Shown here: positions 37,283-51,882 of the stretch, piece by piece
Numbering within the stretch: position 1 is the stretch's first letter
Layout of the letters: each line of letters starts with the position of its first letter
Origin: Rhodococcus rhodnii NBRC 100604
Lineage (GTDB): Bacteria; Actinomycetota; Actinomycetes; Mycobacteriales; Mycobacteriaceae
Reading direction: 5' to 3'
NCBI RefSeq assembly: GCF_001894925.1
Contig: NZ_BCXD01000007.1
Coordinates: forward strand, 1-64,000
Length of the DNA stretch: 64,000 bases
Position numbers and translations under genes: made by a program
Notes under the pieces: generated by a model
What the model was told of the DNA's origin: nothing
Seen by the model: the letters and a program-made list of their open reading frames with translations, nothing else
The model's database searches: none

Positions 37283-39634
37283 ATGGTGACCGAGCACGGA
37301 TACCAGATCTCGCCGTGGGAGCTGCGCTGGCGCACCCTCGACCTCGACGCACTGCATGCGACGGAGTCGACGTTCGCGCTCTCCAACGGCCACATCGGGA
37401 TCCGCGGGACGTTCGAGGAGGGTGAGCCGCGCGGCCTGCCGGGGACGTACCTCAACGGTTTCTACGAGGCGCGGCAGCTGCCCTACGCCGAAGCGGGCTA
37501 CGGGTATCCCGAGGCAGGTCAGACCGTCGTCAACGTCACGGACGGCAACATCATCCGGCTGCTCGTCGACGACGAACCGCTCGACATGCGCTACGGGACG
37601 GCGACCTTCCACGAACGCGTCCTCGACTTCCGTTCCGGGACGCTGCGGCGCGTCACCGAGTGGGAGTCGCCCACGGGCCGCCGGGTGCGGATCACGAGCG
37701 AACGCCTCGTGTCGTTCACGTCGCGCGCGATCGCCGCGATCCGGTACGAGGTGCAGCCGCTCGACGGCGACATCGAACTCGTCATCCAGTCGGATCTCCT
37801 CGCGAACGAACCGACGAAGTCGCGCTCGGACGACCCGCGCGTCGCGGCCGCGCTGCACAAGCCGCTCGTCGCGGATTCCGCGTCCAGCAGCGGATATCGC
37901 GCCGTACTCGCCCATCACACTCGCCGGTCGGGGCTGCGGATGGCGGCGGCGATGGACCACGAGTTCGACATGCCCGACAAGACGCGCATCGGGATCGAGG
38001 CGGAGGGTGACCTCGCGCGGCTCACCGTCGCGGTCGACGTTCCCGCGGACGAGTCCGTCGTCGTCACCAAGTATCTCGCGTACGGCTGGTCGGCCCGCCG
38101 CTCGACGCCGGCCCTCGAAGCGCAGGTCGACGCCGCGCTCGCGGAGGCACTCGAGACCGGGTGGGACGAACTCCTCGAACGCCAGCGGCAGTACCTCGAC
38201 AAGTTCTGGGAGGTCGCCGACGTCGAACTGGACGGCGACGCCGAACTGCAGCAGGCCGTCCGCTTCGCGCTGTTCCACGTCATCCAGGCCGGTGCCCGCG
38301 GCGAGTCGCGTGCGATCCCGGCGAAGGGCCTGACCGGCCCCGGCTACGACGGGCACGCGTTCTGGGACACCGAGATCTTCGTCCTGCCGATCCTCACCTA
38401 CACCGCACCCGACGCCGCACGCGACGCACTGCGATGGCGGCACTCGACGCTCGACAAGGCGAAGGATCGCGCCGCGACGCTCGGCCAGGAGGGCGCGGCG
38501 TTCCCGTGGCGCTCGATCAACGGCGACGAGTGCTCGGGCTACTGGCCTGCGGGAACCGCGGCGTTCCACGTCAACGCCGACGTCGCGAACGCGACGGCGC
38601 GGTATCTCTTCGCGACGGGCGACGAGGACTTCGCTCGCGAGTGCGGCCTCGAACTGCTCGTCGAGACGGCGCGCCTGTGGATGAGCCTCGGCCACCACAA
38701 CTCGGCCGGCGACTTCCGGATCGACGGCGTCACGGGACCCGACGAGTACAGCGCCGTCGTGGACAACAACATCTACACGAACCTCATGGCGCAGAAGAAC
38801 CTGCTCGACGCCGCGAACCTCGCGGTCCGGCTGCCGACGGTCGCTCACGATCTGGCCGTCGACTCGGAGGAGATCGCGCGCTGGCGTTCGGCGGCCGAGC
38901 ACATGCGGATCCCGTTCGACGACGGCCTCGGCGTGCATCAGCAGTCGGAGAACTTCACGCAGCACGCCGAGTGGGACTTCGCGACGACACCGGCCGAGAA
39001 GTATCCGCTGCTGCTGCACTATCCGTACTTCGATCTGTATCGCAAGCAGGTCGTCAAACAGGCGGACCTCGTCTTCGCGATGTTCCTGCGTGGCGACGCC
39101 TTCACCGACGAGCAGAAGGTCGCGAACTTCGCGTACTACGAGGCCGTGACGGTGCGCGATTCGTCGTTGTCGGCCGCGGTCCAGTCGGTCGTCGCGGCCG
39201 AGGTGGGGCAGCTGCAACTCGCCTACGACTACTTCGCCGAGGCAGCCCTCACGGACATGCACGATCTGCACAGCAACGTCGAGAACGGCCTGCACATCGC
39301 GTCGCTCGCGGGCGCGTGGCTCGCGTGCGTCGCGGGCTTCGGCGGGTTCCGCGACCACGAGGGGAAGATGTCGTTCGCACCGCGGCTTCCGCCGCGGCTC
39401 GGCCGCATCGCCTTCCACCTCAACGCGCAGGGACGCTGCATCGCCGTCGAGATCACGCCGGAGACCGCGACGTACACGCTGCGCTCGGGTGAGCCGATCG
39501 ATCTCGAACATCACGGCGAGCCGTTCACGCTCACCGTGGAAGAGCCGGTGGTGCAGCCGGTGCCGGGGCTTCCGGTCGTCGAACCGGTGCGGCAGCCGCC
39601 GGGCCGCGCCCCCATTCCGCGCACCGCCTTGTAG
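37283..39634 (+). CDS. GH65 family disaccharide phosphorylase/hydrolase
   Basis: This 783-residue protein has the GH65 layout: N-terminal beta-sandwich, (alpha/alpha)6 barrel and small C-terminal sheet. The catalytic Glu488 lies in TGPDEYSAVVDNN. KQADLVFAMFL and HSNVENGLHIASLAGAWLA are the usual phosphate and substrate-site segments. GH65 phosphorylases split trehalose, maltose or kojibiose with phosphate to beta-glucose 1-phosphate, which matches the upstream phosphoglucomutase. The exact disaccharide cannot be told. A strong hairpin terminator follows at 39671. Confidence 0.9.
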   Translation: MVTEHGYQISPWELRWRTLDLDALHATESTFALSNGHIGIRGTFEEGEPRGLPGTYLNGFYEARQLPYAEAGYGYPEAGQTVVNVTDGNIIRLLVDDEPLDMRYGTATFHERVLDFRSGTLRRVTEWESPTGRRVRITSERLVSFTSRAIAAIRYEVQPLDGDIELVIQSDLLANEPTKSRSDDPRVAAALHKPLVADSASSSGYRAVLAHHTRRSGLRMAAAMDHEFDMPDKTRIGIEAEGDLARLTVAVDVPADESVVVTKYLAYGWSARRSTPALEAQVDAALAEALETGWDELLERQRQYLDKFWEVADVELDGDAELQQAVRFALFHVIQAGARGESRAIPAKGLTGPGYDGHAFWDTEIFVLPILTYTAPDAARDALRWRHSTLDKAKDRAATLGQEGAAFPWRSINGDECSGYWPAGTAAFHVNADVANATARYLFATGDEDFARECGLELLVETARLWMSLGHHNSAGDFRIDGVTGPDEYSAVVDNNIYTNLMAQKNLLDAANLAVRLPTVAHDLAVDSEEIARWRSAAEHMRIPFDDGLGVHQQSENFTQHAEWDFATTPAEKYPLLLHYPYFDLYRKQVVKQADLVFAMFLRGDAFTDEQKVANFAYYEAVTVRDSSLSAAVQSVVAAEVGQLQLAYDYFAEAALTDMHDLHSNVENGLHIASLAGAWLACVAGFGGFRDHEGKMSFAPRLPPRLGRIAFHLNAQGRCIAVEITPETATYTLRSGEPIDLEHHGEPFTLTVEEPVVQPVPGLPVVEPVRQPPGRAPIPRTAL

Positions 39635-39670
39635 GCGTACACCGCGTGCCGTAGCTGCCGTTCCCTTCGC

Positions 39671-39699
39671 ACAGGGCCCCGTCCACGACGGGGCCCTGT
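39671..39699 (+). terminator. Strong hairpin terminator
   Basis: ACAGGGCCCCGTC (39671-39683) pairs perfectly with GACGGGGCCCTGT (39687-39699) around a 3-base loop. It is 37 bp after the GH65 stop. No T-run follows, as is common for actinobacterial terminators. Confidence 0.85.
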
Positions 39700-39783
39700 C
39701 GTCGTTCCGCGCGGGTTTCGGGACGCTCCGAGACGTGCCCTGCGTCACCCGACGACTCGCCTACCTGCGGATTACCGTTTGTT

Positions 39784-39811
39784 TACTTGCATCAACCATC
39801 TATATACTTGC
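39784..39811 (+). promoter_or_regulatory. TACTTGC direct repeats upstream of marR
   Basis: TACTTGC occurs at 39784 and 39805, 21 bp apart, in an A+T-rich stretch upstream of the MarR start at 39861. The spacing places both on one DNA face. It is a candidate regulator site or promoter region. Confidence 0.35.
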
Positions 39812-39860
39812 TTTCGTCAACTAATACAGCTCATCCGAGGCTCCACGTTCCGAGGTATTC

Positions 39861-40343
39861 GTGCCCATTTCCCAGCCGACGGCCGAGGCGATCATCGAAG
39901 AGGTCGTCCTCTTCGGTCGCGCGATGCGCGACGCGATCGCGCGGGGTACCCCCGATCCGCTCCCGTCCGCGCTGTCCAGCGTGCTGCTCGTGCTCGCGCG
40001 AGTCGGCGAATGCCGGCAGTCCGAGCTCGCGGCGGAGCTCTACGTCGGCCCGTCGTCGCTGAGCCGGCAGATCACCGAGCTCGTCGACGGCGGCTACATC
40101 ACCCGCGCGCCCGATCCCTCCGACGGTCGCGCCGCCCGGGTCTCGCTCACCGACGCGGGACACGACTACATCCGCGCTCTCCGCGAACGCCGCGCCGCAC
40201 GCCTGACAGCGCTGCTCGCCGACTGGGACGAGGACGAGGCCACCACGACCGTCGCCGCGCTCCGCAAGCTGAAGACGACGCTGTGCGCCGCAGCCGCCGC
40301 GGATCACCATCACCATTCACCGAAGAGGTCGGCCACCGCATGA
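39861..40343 (+). CDS. MarR family transcriptional regulator
   Basis: This 160-residue protein has a MarR winged helix (LARVGECRQSELAAELYVGPSSLSRQITELVDGGYITRAPDPSDGRAARVSLTDAG in overlapping parts) and ends in a His-rich DHHHH tail. GAGG precedes the GTG. The following MFS pump starts inside its stop codon, so the regulator and exporter form one operon. MarR repressors of this layout respond to toxic aromatic compounds exported by the pump. Confidence 0.9.
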   Translation: MPISQPTAEAIIEEVVLFGRAMRDAIARGTPDPLPSALSSVLLVLARVGECRQSELAAELYVGPSSLSRQITELVDGGYITRAPDPSDGRAARVSLTDAGHDYIRALRERRAARLTALLADWDEDEATTTVAALRKLKTTLCAAAAADHHHHSPKRSATA

Positions 40344-42037
40344 CGCACACATCCGAGCAAGGGCGCACCTCCGAGAAAGGACCAGTGCCGAACGTGACAG
40401 CAGCATCACCGTCGCACGCATCACCGTCGCACCCACCCGCCGAAGCCCAGATTACCCACCGCGAGATCCTCGAGGCCCTCGCCGGCCTGCTCGCGGCACT
40501 GTTCACCGCGCTCCTGTCGACGACGATCGTCGCCAACGCCCTTCCCACGATCATCGCCGACCTCGACGGCAGCCAGACCGCGTACGCGTGGGTCATCACG
40601 ACGGCACTGCTCGCCAACGCCGCGTCGACGCCCATCTGGGGCAAGCTCGCGGACCTGTTCAACAAGAAGCTGCTCGTGCAGTTGTCGATCGTGATCTTCG
40701 TGGTCGGCTCGATGATCGCGGGCCTCGCACACAACGTGCCGCTGCTGCTCGCCGCGCGCGTGATCCAGGGCATCGGCATGGGCGGCCTCACGGCGCTCGT
40801 CGTCGCGATCATCGGCAGTATCGTCTCGCCGCGCGAGCGCGGCCGGTACTCCGGCTACATGGGCGCCGTCATGGCGGTGTCGATGTCGGGCGGCCCGATC
40901 CTCGGCGGCGTCATCGTCGACAGCCCGCTCGGCTGGCGCTGGTGCTTCTTCGTGTGCGTCCCGCTCGCGGTCGTCGCACTCGTGCTGCTGCAGCGCACGC
41001 TGCACATCGCCACCGTCCGCAAGCAGAACGTGTCGATCGACTGGCTCGGCGCACTGCTGCTGACGGCCGGCGTGTCCGTGCTGCTCATCTGGGTGTCGTT
41101 CGCCGGTAAGGCCGACTACTACGCGTGGGCCTCGAAGGAGACCGCGATCCTCGTCGCCGTCGGCGTCGTGCTGCTCGCGCTGACCGTGCTGGTCGAGTCG
41201 CGCGCCAAGGATCCGGTCATCCCGCTGAAGATCGTCACCGAGCGCACCACCGGGCTCGCGATCATCGCGTCGATCGCCGTCGGCGTCGGCATGTTCGGTG
41301 CGACGACCTTCCTGGGGCAGTACTTCCAGACGGCCCGCGCGTTCAGCCCGACGGCGGCAGGCGTGCTCACCATCCCGATGGTCGCCGGAATGCTCGTGGG
41401 CTCGGTCGCGTCCGGTCAGCTCATCACGCGCTTCGGCAAGTGGAAGCCCTTCGTCGTCGGCGGGTCGATCCTGCTGGTCGTCGGCTTCGCGCTGCTCTCG
41501 ACGATCGATCACGCGACGCACCTGTGGCTCGTGGGCATCTTCATCGCGATCATCGGCCTCGGTATGGGCTCGATGATGCAGAACCTCGTGCTCGCGGTGC
41601 AGAACACCGTCCGGCTTCAGCACATCGGTGCGGCGTCGAGCTCGGTCGCGTTCTTCCGCACGTTCGGCGGCGCGATCGGCGTCTCGGTACTCGGCTCGGT
41701 CCTCGCGAGCCGCGTCGCGGACCTGTCCGCGCAGGGCCTGTCCGCGCTCGGCGTCCCGGCGGGGTCGTCGGGAGGCGGCAGCCTCGATCTCAGCGCGCTG
41801 CCGGCGCCCGTCGTCGAGGTGATCCGCGCGTCGTACGGTGACGCCACCGGCCGGATCTTCCTCATCGCGACGTTCTGCGGGATCGTTGCCGCGATCGCGG
41901 TCGCGCTGCTGCCGAACCGCCCGTTGCGGCGCACGCTCGACATCGAGCAGCCCACACCGGTCGAGCACACGGCCGAGCGGTCCGTCCCGGCCCCCGACGC
42001 GGGGGAGGCGGCTCCGGCCCGTACCGAGCAGCGGTAG
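40340..42037 (+). CDS. MFS drug exporter, DHA2/EmrB-QacA family
   Basis: This 565-residue protein has about 14 membrane helices and the DHA2 signatures: DLDGSQTAYAWVITTALLAN in helix 1-2, WGKLADLFNKK in the loop between helices 2 and 3, and RVIQGIGMGGL and GGPILGGVI motif C. It would export hydrophobic drugs using the proton gradient. The ATG overlaps the marR stop. An acidic tail of about 30 residues follows the last helix, and a strong terminator comes next. Confidence 0.92.
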   Translation: MTHTSEQGRTSEKGPVPNVTAASPSHASPSHPPAEAQITHREILEALAGLLAALFTALLSTTIVANALPTIIADLDGSQTAYAWVITTALLANAASTPIWGKLADLFNKKLLVQLSIVIFVVGSMIAGLAHNVPLLLAARVIQGIGMGGLTALVVAIIGSIVSPRERGRYSGYMGAVMAVSMSGGPILGGVIVDSPLGWRWCFFVCVPLAVVALVLLQRTLHIATVRKQNVSIDWLGALLLTAGVSVLLIWVSFAGKADYYAWASKETAILVAVGVVLLALTVLVESRAKDPVIPLKIVTERTTGLAIIASIAVGVGMFGATTFLGQYFQTARAFSPTAAGVLTIPMVAGMLVGSVASGQLITRFGKWKPFVVGGSILLVVGFALLSTIDHATHLWLVGIFIAIIGLGMGSMMQNLVLAVQNTVRLQHIGAASSSVAFFRTFGGAIGVSVLGSVLASRVADLSAQGLSALGVPAGSSGGGSLDLSALPAPVVEVIRASYGDATGRIFLIATFCGIVAAIAVALLPNRPLRRTLDIEQPTPVEHTAERSVPAPDAGEAAPARTEQR

Positions 42038-42063
42038 AATCTCCGCGCACTCGAAGAACAGAT

Positions 42064-42103
42064 GCGACCCCGTCCGCGAGCCCCCTCACGCGGACGGGGT
42101 CGC
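42064..42103 (+). terminator. Strong hairpin terminator
   Basis: GCGACCCCGTCCGCG (42064-42078) pairs perfectly with CGCGGACGGGGTCGC (42089-42103) across a 10-base loop, 26 bp after the MFS stop. It ends the marR-MFS operon. Confidence 0.88.
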
Positions 42104-42376
42104 TTCGATTGCGGCGGAACACCCCATTCGGCTACCCGTGGGTAATTTCTCGCATTACTCGCCGGTAGTAATTCGGGTTAAATTACCGAACCGTAATAGA
42201 TTGCGCGACAACACTTTTAGATCCGTGTCTCATTTCGGAAAAAGTCGCACGCGCCGGGTTCGCAACGAATATGACAATCGCAGCGAAATAATGCATGCTT
42301 GCTTTCCGTGTGGCTTGCGGGGACTCGCCGGCGGGCTGTCGGGGCCGGGCCGCACACCCAGGACCCAGGACAGGTG
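42104..42376 (+). promoter_or_regulatory. A+T-rich control region of the carboxylase gene
   Basis: Between the MFS terminator and the carboxylase no gene is seen. The stretch is unusually A+T-rich for this window. It holds a perfect dyad, ATTACT (42154-42159) and AGTAAT (42167-42172), and further GTAAT or TTACC motifs at 42141, 42170 and 42184. It probably contains the promoter and a regulator site for the large carboxylase. Confidence 0.5.
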
Positions 42377-47875
<5,499 letters not shown>

Positions 47876-47953
47876 GTCGCGCAGCACGCTGTCGGGGGGC
47901 TGACTGTTTTTCGGGGGCTGACTGCTGTCGGGGGTGGGGGTTACGCTCGGACG

Positions 47954-48946
47954 ATGAGCCGAGCGGCCACCTCCTCCCCCGCGGCGAGCGACGAGTTCCT
48001 CACGCTGGCCGATCCGTACCGTCGTGAGTTGCTCGCGCACTGTTACCGGATGATGGGGTCGATCCACGACGCCGAGGACCAGCTGCAGGAGACGATGCTG
48101 CGCGGCTGGAAGTCGTACGCGAACTTCAAGGGCGAGTCGTCACTGCGGACGTGGCTGCACCGGATCGCCGCGAACACGTGCCTCACCGCACTCGAGTCGC
48201 GGGCGAAGCGGCCGCTGCCGAGCGGGCTGGGTGCCCCGGACAGCGATCCCGACGCCGATCTCGTCGAGCGGCACGAGATTCCGTGGCTCGGGCCCGCACC
48301 GGATCGGCTGTTCGAGTCCGACGACGATCCCGCATCGATCGTGGTCTCGCACGAGAGCGTCCGGCTCGCGTTCGTGGCCGCCCTCCAGCACCTGCCGCCG
48401 CGGCAGCGCGCAGTGCTGCTGCTGCGTGACGTCCTGCAGTGGCGTGCCGCCGAGGTCGCCACGGCCGTCGGTGTCTCGGTGCCCGCCGTCAACAGCCTGC
48501 TGCAGCGGGCGCGCGCCCAGCTCGCCGAGGCCGCGCCCACGCCCGAGACGGCGCAACTGACCGACGCGGAGGCCGAGCCGCTGCTCGATCGGTACGTCGC
48601 GGCGTTCGAGGGATACGACGTCGGCGCGATCGCCGCGATGTTCACCGACGAGGCCGTCTGGGAGATGCCGCCCTTCGACGGCTGGTACGTCGGCGGCGAG
48701 GCGATCGGGCGGCTCATCGCCGGAAACTGCCCGGCGAACGGGCCCGGCGACATGCGCCTCGTCCGGACCTCCTCGAACGGTCAGCCGGCGTTCGGGTTGT
48801 ACATGCGCGGCGAGGACGGCATGCATCGCCCGTTCCACCTGCAGGTTCTCGACGTGCGCGAGGACGGCGTCGCCCACGCCGCCGTGTTCTTCGAGCCAGG
48901 TCTCTTCGAGCTGTACGGGCTCCCCGAGACACCGCCCCCACGCTGA
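47954..48946 (+). CDS. ECF sigma factor with SnoaL-like C-terminal domain (SigG-like)
   Basis: This 330-residue protein has sigma region 2 (HCYRMMGSIHDAEDQLQETMLRGWKSYANF), region 4 (LPPRQRAVLLLRDVLQWRAAEVATAVGVSVPAVNSLLQRARAQL), and a SnoaL-like domain of about 120 residues (LLDRYVAAFEGYDVGAIAAMFTDEAVWEMPP). The linker LPSGLGAP and IPWLGP are typical of the SigG subgroup. Such sigma factors lack a classical anti-sigma gene, and the SnoaL domain is thought to modulate activity. A G-rich tract with four G-runs lies just upstream. It converges with a VOC gene. Confidence 0.88.
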   Translation: MSRAATSSPAASDEFLTLADPYRRELLAHCYRMMGSIHDAEDQLQETMLRGWKSYANFKGESSLRTWLHRIAANTCLTALESRAKRPLPSGLGAPDSDPDADLVERHEIPWLGPAPDRLFESDDDPASIVVSHESVRLAFVAALQHLPPRQRAVLLLRDVLQWRAAEVATAVGVSVPAVNSLLQRARAQLAEAAPTPETAQLTDAEAEPLLDRYVAAFEGYDVGAIAAMFTDEAVWEMPPFDGWYVGGEAIGRLIAGNCPANGPGDMRLVRTSSNGQPAFGLYMRGEDGMHRPFHLQVLDVREDGVAHAAVFFEPGLFELYGLPETPPPR

Positions 48947-48949
48947 CGC

Positions 48950-49354
48950 TCACCCTTCGATCGCCGACGGATCCATCCAGACGACCTCCCACACGTGTCC
49001 GTCGGGGTCACGGAACGACCTGCCGTACATGTAGCCGTGGTCCTCGGGCTCGCGCCACGACGTCCCGCCCGAGGCGAGCGCGGCGTCGCAGACACGGTCG
49101 ACCTCGTCGCGCGACTCCGCGCTGACGGCAGCGAGGACCTCGATCTGGCCCGTGGCGGCCTCGAATCCGCTCGCCAGGAAGCCCTGGAACTTCGCGTGCG
49201 AGAGGAACATGACGATCGCCTGATCGCTGAGCACCATCGACGCCGTCTCGTCGTCGCTGAACTGCTCGTTGAACGTGAAACCGATTCCGCCGAAGAACGC
49301 GCGGGTCTTCGCCACGTCCGTGACGGGGAGGTTGAGGAACAGCATTCGTGTCAT
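48950..49354 (-). CDS. VOC family (glyoxalase/bleomycin-resistance fold) protein
   Basis: This 134-residue protein has the paired beta-alpha-beta-beta-beta units of the VOC fold. The first runs from LFLNLPVTDVAKTRAFFGGIGF; the second ends with RSFRDPDGHVWEVVWMD, whose late Glu is a usual metal ligand. The YMYGRSFRDPDGH pattern is common in actinobacterial members of unknown substrate. It is convergent with the ECF sigma gene with a 3-bp gap. Confidence 0.88.
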   Translation of the reverse strand: MTRMLFLNLPVTDVAKTRAFFGGIGFTFNEQFSDDETASMVLSDQAIVMFLSHAKFQGFLASGFEAATGQIEVLAAVSAESRDEVDRVCDAALASGGTSWREPEDHGYMYGRSFRDPDGHVWEVVWMDPSAIEG

Positions 49355-49694
49355 CGTCGTCTCCTGGGTGAGTCCGGATCGTGTCGTGGGTACGACTCGC
49401 GCGTCGCGCGTTTCTCATCGGCACCGGTGATATATGCCACAGGCCATCGTCACCTCCGGCGCCCAGCCGCGCACCCGGTTCTTCCGACACTCCTTGAGCA
49501 TCTTGTCATTTCGCGGATACATGCCGGGTGCCGCGCTCGCGCCCCGCGCGTTCGAACCAGAGTTGGACGTTCGTCTGAGTGGCGTGCACTGCGGCGGATC
49601 GTTACAAAAGACGTACCGACTGGTCCGCTTTCCACGCACCGTTCGCTCATCGGCGAGAACGGGCGTGCTTTTCATGTCATTCTCAGGAGGCCGA

Positions 49695-51080
49695 GTGCCC
49701 CTCCCGATGTCCCCGCAGGATTCGCTGTTCCTGATCGGCGAATCGCGCGCGAACCCGTTGCACGTCAGCGCGGTTCAGCTCTTCAGTGCGCCCGAGGGTG
49801 TCGATGCCGACGGACTGCGCGAGATGTTCGTCGCGCGCCTCGACGCGGATGCGTCGGACACGGCGCCGCTGCTGCGCCGGCGTCCCATCCGCTCGCTCAC
49901 GTCGTTCGGGCAGTGGGCCTGGACGACCGACGAGCGGTTCGACGTCGAGCATCACGTTCGGCGGACGGCCCTGCCGTCGCCGGGCAGCGAGCGCGTGCTG
50001 CTCGACCTGTGCGCGCGTCTGCACGCGCTGCCGCTCGAGCGCGATCGGCCGCTGTGGGAGATGCACCTGATCGAGGGCCTGAGCGACGGACGGTTCGCCG
50101 TCTACACCAAGATCCACCATTCGCTCACCGACGGCGTCGGTGCCGTACGGCTGCTGCGGGCCGCGCTGAGCGACGACCCCGCACAACGCGACATGCCCGC
50201 GCCATGGGAGGCCGGCTCGGCGTGGAACGCCCGCGCGCCGCGCACGAGCGGATTCGATGCGGCCGCGATCTCGTCGGCGGTGCTGCGCGGCGCGCGGTCG
50301 GCGGTCGGCGATGCCGCCGGGATGGTTCCGGCGCTCGCGTCGACCATGACCCATGCCCTCGGCGAGACGGGCGGGCCGGTCAACGTCGCGGCCCCGCAGA
50401 CGATCTTCAACGTGTCGATCGGCAGTGCGCGCCGCTATTCCGCGCGGACGTGGCCGCTCGAACGCCTCCGGCTCGTCGCCAAGCTCAACGATGCGTCGAT
50501 CAACGACGTCGTCCTGGCGATGTCGTCTGGCGCACTGCGGGCGTACCTGCAGGAGCGGAACGCGCTTCCCGATCGGTCGCTCGTCGCGATGGTGCCGGTC
50601 TCGCTCAGCGACGACGCCGCGCCGCGGCAGGGCAACGACGTCGGCGTCCTGATGTGCCCGCTCGGGACCCACCTGGACGATCCCGCGGAGCGGCTCGCCG
50701 GAATCAGTGCCTGCATGGCCGAGGGCAAGCGCACGCTGCGGTCGATGAGCGGAACCCAGATTCTCGCGATGAGCGCGCTCGGCGCTGCGCCCGTCGGCGC
50801 TAGCCTGCTGTTCGGTCATCAGCGGGTCGTGCGGCCGCCGTTCAACCTCATCATCTCCAACGTGCCGGGCCCGAAGGAGCCGCTGTACTGGAACGGCGCG
50901 CGCCTGGATGCGCTCTATCCGATGTCGGTGCCGGTCGCGGGGCAGGGCCTCAACATCACCAGCCTGAGCAACGACGACTCGATCACCTTCGGCGTCACGG
51001 CGTGCCGTCGCGCGATGCCCGATGCGACGATGCTGACCGATCACCTCGACCGCGAACTCACCGCCCTCGAATCGGTGTAG
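49695..51080 (+). CDS. Wax ester synthase/diacylglycerol acyltransferase (WS/DGAT)
   Basis: This 461-residue protein makes triacylglycerol or wax esters from acyl-CoA and diacylglycerol or fatty alcohol, typical of lipid-storing actinomycetes. The catalytic HHxxxDG is at His141-His142 (IHHSLTDGVGAVRLL). PPFNLIISNVPGPKEPLYWNGARL is the conserved C-terminal ISNVPG block. GTG at 49695 is chosen because AGGAGG lies four bases before it; an upstream ATG at 49674 and an ATG at 49707 are alternatives. A 48-bp palindrome follows. Confidence 0.92.
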   Translation: MPLPMSPQDSLFLIGESRANPLHVSAVQLFSAPEGVDADGLREMFVARLDADASDTAPLLRRRPIRSLTSFGQWAWTTDERFDVEHHVRRTALPSPGSERVLLDLCARLHALPLERDRPLWEMHLIEGLSDGRFAVYTKIHHSLTDGVGAVRLLRAALSDDPAQRDMPAPWEAGSAWNARAPRTSGFDAAAISSAVLRGARSAVGDAAGMVPALASTMTHALGETGGPVNVAAPQTIFNVSIGSARRYSARTWPLERLRLVAKLNDASINDVVLAMSSGALRAYLQERNALPDRSLVAMVPVSLSDDAAPRQGNDVGVLMCPLGTHLDDPAERLAGISACMAEGKRTLRSMSGTQILAMSALGAAPVGASLLFGHQRVVRPPFNLIISNVPGPKEPLYWNGARLDALYPMSVPVAGQGLNITSLSNDDSITFGVTACRRAMPDATMLTDHLDRELTALESV

Positions 51081-51089
51081 GCGCTGCGC

Positions 51090-51137
51090 GCTCGTGCGTG
51101 ACTTGCCGGTGCAGGGGCCGGCAAGTCACTCACGAGC
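51090..51137. terminator. 48-bp palindromic element, copy B
   Basis: Arms GCTCGTGCGTGACTTGCCGG (51090-51109) and CCGGCAAGTCACTCACGAGC (51118-51137) match at 19 of 20 positions around an 8-base loop. It lies between convergent genes and supplies the stop codon of the hydrolase. It is homologous to copy A at 34043, in inverted orientation judging by the loop. Confidence 0.8.
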
Positions 51138-51867
51138 GGCGGAGCCGCCTCTCCAGCCAGGCGAGCAGATCTGCGGGACGGACGTGGTCCTCGGAGGCGT
51201 GCTCGCCCGTCACCTCGATCAGGTCGGCGTCGACACCGACCGCACGCACGCCCTCCAGCCACGGGCCGGTGACGTGGACGAGGTCCGCGATGTGGTCGTC
51301 CGCGGACGCGTAGATACGAAGCGGGACAGGAAGATACGTCGATGGGTCGTGCCGCAGCGGGTCCCAGCACTGCGTCCGATCGTCGAGATCCGAACCGTCG
51401 GAGGCCAGATCGTAGGCGGTGACGAGCGATTCGCGCCCCTCCTCGCCGCGGCGCCACACCGCCGGGAGCGAGAGCGACGGCGCGATCAGGACGACGGCGT
51501 CGATCTCGATCTCCTGCAGCCGCAACGCATTCGCGACGGCGATCGCGCCCATCGACTCTCCGACGAGCACGTGGGTGTCCATCGCGTAGTGCTCGGTGAG
51601 CCACAGATCGAGCGCGACGAGATCGTCCTGGACGCGGCGATTGCCCCATTGGTCACCGTGCAGGCGCGGCGACGCCACGACATACCCGGCGTCGAGGAGG
51701 GCGTCGCGCAGGGCGACGCGGTCGGCATCCGACAGCGACTGTTCGTCACCGGAACGGCCGTGCAGGTAGGTGACGACGGTCCGCGACCGGTCCTCGGGCT
51801 CGAAGACCAGGGTCCGGTCACCCGACTCGGGCAACCGGAGCGCCTTCTCGGCGTAACGACGCGGCAC
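51130..51867 (-). CDS. Alpha/beta hydrolase
   Basis: This 245-residue hydrolase shows an HGRSGDEQ oxyanion region, the GESMG nucleophile elbow with Ser, an Asp in YASADDHIADL and a late His in GEHASEDHV. The catalytic triad is therefore complete. It is a carboxylesterase or dienelactone-hydrolase-like enzyme of unknown substrate. It follows dcd on the same strand with a 15-bp gap and may be cotranscribed. Its stop lies inside the 48-bp palindrome shared with the WS/DGAT gene. Confidence 0.82.
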   Translation of the reverse strand: MPRRYAEKALRLPESGDRTLVFEPEDRSRTVVTYLHGRSGDEQSLSDADRVALRDALLDAGYVVASPRLHGDQWGNRRVQDDLVALDLWLTEHYAMDTHVLVGESMGAIAVANALRLQEIEIDAVVLIAPSLSLPAVWRRGEEGRESLVTAYDLASDGSDLDDRTQCWDPLRHDPSTYLPVPLRIYASADDHIADLVHVTGPWLEGVRAVGVDADLIEVTGEHASEDHVRPADLLAWLERRLRRS

Positions 51868-51882
51868 GGCGCCTCCCCAGGG

